Source: Bacillota bacterium
GTDB taxonomy: Bacteria > Bacillota > Clostridia > Christensenellales > Aristaeellaceae
Direction: 5' to 3'
Assembly: GCA_023404345.1 (NCBI GenBank)
Contig: JAEYCB010000022.1
Coordinates: 1 to 8,222, forward strand
DNA length: 8,222 nt
Positions 5,476-8,222 of this stretch are shown piece by piece. A program made the translations under genes and the position numbers. The notes below the pieces were generated by a model that was given only the letters and a program-made list of their open reading frames with translations, was not told the origin of the DNA and did not search any database. Positions within the stretch are counted from its first letter, which is position 1, and the number at the start of each line of letters is the position of its first letter.

Positions 5476-6785
5476 CTTTTAGCATAAATATTGTAGATTT
5501 TTTCCTCGTCGTGCGCCACAGCTCCGATCACCTTGCCGTCCTCAACGATCAGGTCATCGCCGGTGGTGTAATAGCGCACATCCACGTTGGTCTGCGCCAG
5601 GCGGCGTTCATACCACTGGCCAATTTCGTCGCCGGCCTGCCGCCAGCCATTGCTGGTAGGATCGTCATAGCCGTGGGAAAGCAGTGACCAGCCAATCAGT
5701 GAATCATAGCTTTCGGCGGGCAGGGTACTGTCAGCAGTGAGCATGGGCATTCCCAGCTTTTGCATAGCCAGAATTGTTGGACCGGAGATACGGGCTACAC
5801 TCTCCAGCAGAGCATCATTGACACGGGCCTCGCCCACCTGCATGCTCTCAATGTATGCGGACATCATTTCAGGGTTGTTTAGATTGGTGTCATCATCAAG
5901 CGGCATCGCTGCGCCGATGTAGCCGCCGGACTGAGTGCCGCTGCCGCCCAGATAGCCCTGCTTTTCAATCAGCATTACCTTCAGTCCTGTGTCTTCACCA
6001 TCAAGATTCCGGTTCTGTGCATAAAGGGCAGCCATGCAGCCTGCGGTTCCACCGCCGATCACAAGCAGGTCCACATGCTCGTCCTCACCCTGAACAAGCT
6101 GCTTTTCAGCAGGCTCCACCGCGAACCTTGAAGCGTTTCCCGCCTGTTTCAAACAATTCTCCACTGCTGCGCGGATACCGTTGGAGGTAAAAGTCGCGCC
6201 GCTAGCCGCATCCACCTTGGTGGACTGGGTAGCTACAATCTGGGCAGGTACCTTCTCAATAGCGGTACGGCTGATTTGCTCAGGCTGATCGGTGCAACTG
6301 GCGACGTTCACATCCAGGATAGCGTTTTCATCCACGGTCACAAAGACACGCACTTTGCCGTTGAATCCATCAGCAGTTGCTTCGTAAATGCCGGGAGTCA
6401 GGGGCGCATTTGCATCACCGGTGGATGCCTTCAGGGCTTCCACATCCGCACCAGCCTGCTTGGCACAGTCCTCCACTGCGGCCATAATGGCCTTGGAGGT
6501 GTTCGTCGCGCCAGTCACCGCGTCTACCGCCAGGCTTTGTTTTTCAACAATCGCGGCGGGAATTTGCTCAATCGCAGGGTCGCTCAGGCCAGGGGTCTCC
6601 ACATGATCGGTGACGTTTACCGACTCGATTCTGTCGGAAGAAAATGTTACTTCGACCATTACAGGACCATTGTTGCCTTCCGACTGCGCAGTATAAGTGC
6701 CCGCCTCATAGGCCAGCGCAGAGGCGCTTACGCCCATCAGCAGACAAACCACAAGAAACATGCCCAGAAGCTTTTTCATGCTCAT
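5472..6785 (-). CDS. N-terminal open frame of the broken flavin reductase
   Basis: As the sequence stands, 437 codons can be translated before the shifted frame hits TGA just after Y-N-I-Y-A-K-R. This product keeps the signal peptide and both FMN_bind domains but only the first part of the FAD domain (the nucleotide-binding motif and about 190 residues after it). It lacks the rest of the substrate and FAD fold, so reductase activity is unlikely. A soluble exported diflavin electron carrier is conceivable but unsupported. Confidence 0.6.
   Translation of the reverse strand: MSMKKLLGMFLVVCLLMGVSASALAYEAGTYTAQSEGNNGPVMVEVTFSSDRIESVNVTDHVETPGLSDPAIEQIPAAIVEKQSLAVDAVTGATNTSKAIMAAVEDCAKQAGADVEALKASTGDANAPLTPGIYEATADGFNGKVRVFVTVDENAILDVNVASCTDQPEQISRTAIEKVPAQIVATQSTKVDAASGATFTSNGIRAAVENCLKQAGNASRFAVEPAEKQLVQGEDEHVDLLVIGGGTAGCMAALYAQNRNLDGEDTGLKVMLIEKQGYLGGSGTQSGGYIGAAMPLDDDTNLNNPEMMSAYIESMQVGEARVNDALLESVARISGPTILAMQKLGMPMLTADSTLPAESYDSLIGWSLLSHGYDDPTSNGWRQAGDEIGQWYERRLAQTNVDVRYYTTGDDLIVEDGKVIGAVAHDEEKIYNIYAKR
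5477..5480 (-). other. Frameshift site: A run one base short
   Basis: The minus strand reads GCT AAA AGG TGA. One more A gives GCT AAA AAG GTG ATT ATC, coding A-K-K-V-I-I-A-T-G-G, the expected family sequence. The local bases do not form a good X-XXY-YYZ slippery heptamer and the A run is too short for polymerase slippage, so programmed frameshifting is unlikely. Confidence 0.8.
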
Positions 6786-6929
6786 TTGTCCCCCTTATTT
6801 GCATTGTGCGTTGCATGCACGGTCACAGCCATAGTATATGTTTGTCTGTGCTTGACAAGGAATAGCCAATCTTGCTATACTCGTATTTAATTTGATTCAA
6901 TACACAATATTCCGGAGGCTGAATATCGC
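6786..6929. promoter_or_regulatory. Divergent control region between the flavin reductase and lysR
   Basis: The region holds the lysR promoter and, on the minus strand, a TATACT -10 (6838..6833) for the reductase with only a poorly spaced TTGTCA (14 bases) as -35, which suggests activation is needed. TTGTCA overlaps the lysR TTGACA on the opposite strand, so the promoters are interlocked. A 15-bp GTGC-N7-GCAC (6806-6820) with the T-N11-A form of LysR sites lies just downstream of the reductase -10. Other small dyads are ATAC-N2-GTAT (6877-6886), over the lysR -10, and TTGA-T-TCAA (6892-6900). Confidence 0.5.
6852..6881 (+). promoter_or_regulatory. Sigma-A promoter of lysR
   Basis: A consensus TTGACA (6852-6857) is followed after 18 bases by TATACT (6876-6881) with an extended TGC before it. 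The ATAC-GTAT dyad over the -10 could serve autoregulation. Confidence 0.7.
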
Positions 6930-7922
6930 ATGCTTTCAAGTCAGGTAAAAACATTTTTGGCTGTGGCAGAGGCAGGCAGCTTTACTCAGGCGGCACAGAA
7001 ACTCTATCTTACGCCAGCAGCAGTCATGCACCAAATCAATGGTCTGGAAGCATATGCCGGCGTACGCCTGATGACCCGCACCCGGCAGGGCATATGTCTC
7101 ACTCCTGCGGGCGAAGCCTTTTATCGCGACGTGCTGCGTATCAACGAAGAGATTTCTCAGGCACTCGAACGCGCCAAAAGGCTGGCGGTTGCACAAAAGC
7201 AGATCATCCGCGTAGGCAGTTCGCTGATGAATCCATGCTATGAACTTTTGGAAATCTGGGAAAGAATCAGTCATGACGAATCCGGTTTTGAACTGGAAGT
7301 AGTGCCCTTCGAGGATAGCGCCATTTTGAGCACACTGGATGCCCTTGGGCGAATGATGGATTGCTTCATTGGGGTCAACGGGTCGAATCGCTGGCGGGAG
7401 CGGGCCAGCTTTCTGCCCCTGGGCACGCATCCGCTGCGCATAGGTGTGCCCAGGGGGCACCGGCTGTATAAAAGGCGGAGCCTGACGGTCTCGGACCTTC
7501 GTGGCGAACGCATCATGCTAGTGGCACGCGGAGATACCCCCGAGGCAGACCGCCTACGCGACGATCTTCTCGCTATGCCTCAGCCTCCAACGTTTGTGGA
7601 CGGTCCCTTTTTTTACGATATTTCCGTACTGAATGAATGCGTAAAGACAAACACGCTGATAATCTTTGCCCATATGGAGGACGAGCTGCACCCCTCCATG
7701 CGGGTTCTGCCGGTGGATTGGGAATATTGTCTGCCCTATGGGATCATCTACGCTAAAACGCCCAATCCAGAGGTGCGTCGTTTTGTGGAGAACATTGCGC
7801 AAAGCATGCACCATCAGGCATGGAACGCAGCAGGACCAGGGCTGAAGAAACAATCCGGCCACGCTGCCAAAGCAAGCCATTCCAACGAAAAGATCGTCAC
7901 AAACGGTCTTTCCCGCCGTTGA
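6930..7922 (+). CDS. LysR-family transcriptional regulator
   Basis: The 330-residue protein begins with the LysR winged helix-turn-helix (residues 1-60): FLAVAEAGSFTQAAQKLYLT, then P-A-A-V-M-H-Q-I-N-G-L-E, R-L-M-T-R-T and L-T-P-A-G-E. A linker helix (about 62-90) and a periplasmic-binding-like effector domain (about 92-295) follow. A basic, low-complexity tail of about 35 residues at the C-terminus makes it longer than the usual 290-310. GGAGG (6914-6918) is 11 bases before the ATG. LysR regulators typically control the divergent neighbour in response to its substrate, so this one probably senses the compound handled by the adjacent flavin reductase, now broken. No lesion is visible in the regulator itself. 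Confidence 0.93.
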   Translation: MLSSQVKTFLAVAEAGSFTQAAQKLYLTPAAVMHQINGLEAYAGVRLMTRTRQGICLTPAGEAFYRDVLRINEEISQALERAKRLAVAQKQIIRVGSSLMNPCYELLEIWERISHDESGFELEVVPFEDSAILSTLDALGRMMDCFIGVNGSNRWRERASFLPLGTHPLRIGVPRGHRLYKRRSLTVSDLRGERIMLVARGDTPEADRLRDDLLAMPQPPTFVDGPFFYDISVLNECVKTNTLIIFAHMEDELHPSMRVLPVDWEYCLPYGIIYAKTPNPEVRRFVENIAQSMHHQAWNAAGPGLKKQSGHAAKASHSNEKIVTNGLSRR

Positions 7923-8060
7923 TTCACAGGCAAAGCACACGAAGGCGGATATTGCAGCCTCCCCCTGCTGCATCCGGAGGTCCTATGCACCAGCTTCCTC
8001 AGCACCACATTTTGTTGGGTTTTGTAGTTCATTCGCTCCATCTATGAATAAATACGCAAA

Positions 8061-8094
8061 GGCGTGCCGCAGATTTTGCTTTCTGCAGCACGCC
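8061..8094. terminator. Hairpin, possible terminator
   Basis: GGCGTGCCGCAGA (8061-8073) pairs with TCTGCAGCACGCC (8082-8094) over 13 positions with one C-A mismatch, loop of eight bases. No T run follows on the plus strand. On the minus strand it is followed by a T-rich stretch (TTTGCGTATTTATT), so it may end a gene entering from the right. Confidence 0.45.
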
Positions 8095-8106
8095 CTCAGC
8101 CAGTCA

Positions 8107-8142
8107 AAGAAGCCACTTTGCTTCGGCACAAAGTGGCTTCTT
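8107..8142. terminator. Long hairpin, possible bidirectional terminator
   Basis: AAGAAGCCACTTTG (8107-8120) and CAAAGTGGCTTCTT (8129-8142) form a perfect 14-bp stem around a loop containing CTTCGG. The A-rich base and T-rich end are short, so termination would be weak. Confidence 0.5.
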
Positions 8143-8157
8143 GTAGTAGGTGAAGGT

Positions 8158-8181
8158 AGAAAAGCAGAAAAGCAGAAAAGG
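8158..8181. repeat. Three tandem AGAAAAGC octamers
   Basis: AGAAAAGC occurs at 8158-8165 and 8166-8173, and with a final G at 8174-8181. It is a short-period microsatellite of unknown role and could arise by replication slippage. Confidence 0.8.
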
Positions 8182-8222
8182 TCGCCACTTGTGGAGGGCG
8201 AGTTTCTTGAGATTCATCGCAG

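Larger units (their letters stand above)
4687..6785 (-). pseudogene. Secreted flavin reductase (two FMN_bind + FAD_binding_2), broken by a frameshift and a stop
   Basis: Repairing two lesions gives a protein of about 699 residues. It has a Sec signal peptide (1-25, cleavage near S-A-L-A), an FMN_bind domain (about 27-112) with D88-AV-TGAT94, a second (about 128-213) with D192-AA-SGAT198, and an FAD_binding_2 domain from about 237 with GGGTAG (244-249) and GGSGTQSGG. The D-x-x-[ST]-G-A-T motifs are those flavinylated by ApbE-type transferases. Related exported proteins use FMN to carry electrons to an FAD site that reduces a C=C bond outside the cell. A one-base deletion at 5477-5480 and a TGA at 5131-5133 break the frame, while family similarity continues across both. 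The start may be the second ATG (6779), which is better spaced from GGGGGA. The divergent neighbour is a LysR regulator. Confidence 0.85.
7923..8222. other. Region after lysR without a convincing gene
   Basis: Three hundred bases carry two long hairpins (8061-8094, 8107-8142) and a short tandem repeat. A 20-codon frame at 7985-8047 begins four bases after GGAGG and reads MHQLPQHHILLGFVVHSLHL; the spacing is too short and nothing else supports it. On the minus strand a 37-codon frame (8217..8104) has no visible ribosome binding site and runs through the hairpin. I see no RNA gene. Confidence 0.5.

Noticed and set aside
5472..5485. Programmed -1 frameshift in the flavin reductase
   Set aside because: TAAAAGG does not allow re-pairing in the -1 frame, and the A run has only four bases. 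A plain deletion explains it better.
7820..8047. 75-codon plus-strand frame overlapping the end of lysR
   Set aside because: It mostly overlaps lysR in another frame, has no ribosome binding site at its start and no recognisable features.
8104..8217. 37-codon minus-strand frame at the right edge
   Set aside because: It has no visible ribosome binding site within the window, and it runs through a perfect 14-bp hairpin.

Overview
The window reads like chromosomal DNA of an anaerobic, GC-rich member of the class Clostridia (Firmicutes), probably a gut Oscillospirales/Christensenellales-type organism. The main reason is a SCIFF ribosomal peptide with its radical-SAM maturase, a pair that is a near-universal marker of Clostridia. 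AGGAGG-type ribosome binding sites, sigma-A promoters with TATAAT boxes, an HtrA with a Tyr/Gly-rich loop, and a secreted flavin reductase with two FMN_bind domains agree with this. The lineage is an inference from gene content.

Left end (1-663, all minus strand). A gene for a small exported protein made of three 25-residue DxDxDG repeats (226-552) is followed 24 bases later by the start of a sigma-70/ECF-type sigma factor (from 201). After about 26-29 codons the sigma gene is cut by what looks like an IS5-group insertion sequence. The element appears to begin at 122 with GG next to a CTAA target, and carries its own promoter and a transposase start at 69; the rest lies outside the window. 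The sigma fragment is only 39 codons long.

Centre (664-3056). A Nudix hydrolase (minus) and the SCIFF operon (plus) are transcribed divergently from two well-formed, back-to-back sigma-A promoters. The SCIFF peptide (1421-1615) and its maturase (1701-3056) are separated by a strong intrinsic terminator (1632-1665), which should give much more peptide mRNA than enzyme mRNA. The peptide has an unusual tail of about 20 residues after its last cysteine.

Next (3057-4686). A membrane-anchored HtrA/DegP serine protease has its own TATAAT promoter, preceded by TTCATG direct repeats 11 bp apart. It ends in a near-perfect terminator, and a second, bidirectional terminator separates it from the convergent gene.

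Right part (4687-8222). A secreted respiratory-type flavoprotein (signal peptide, two FMN_bind domains, FAD_binding_2) is on the minus strand, facing a divergently transcribed LysR regulator. The reductase gene is broken twice: a one-base deletion in an A run (5477-5480) and an in-frame TGA (5131-5133). Restoring both would give about 699 residues. Its C-terminal active-site region does not match fumarate reductases, so the substrate is unknown. After LysR come 300 bases with no convincing gene, containing two long hairpins and a short 8-bp tandem repeat.
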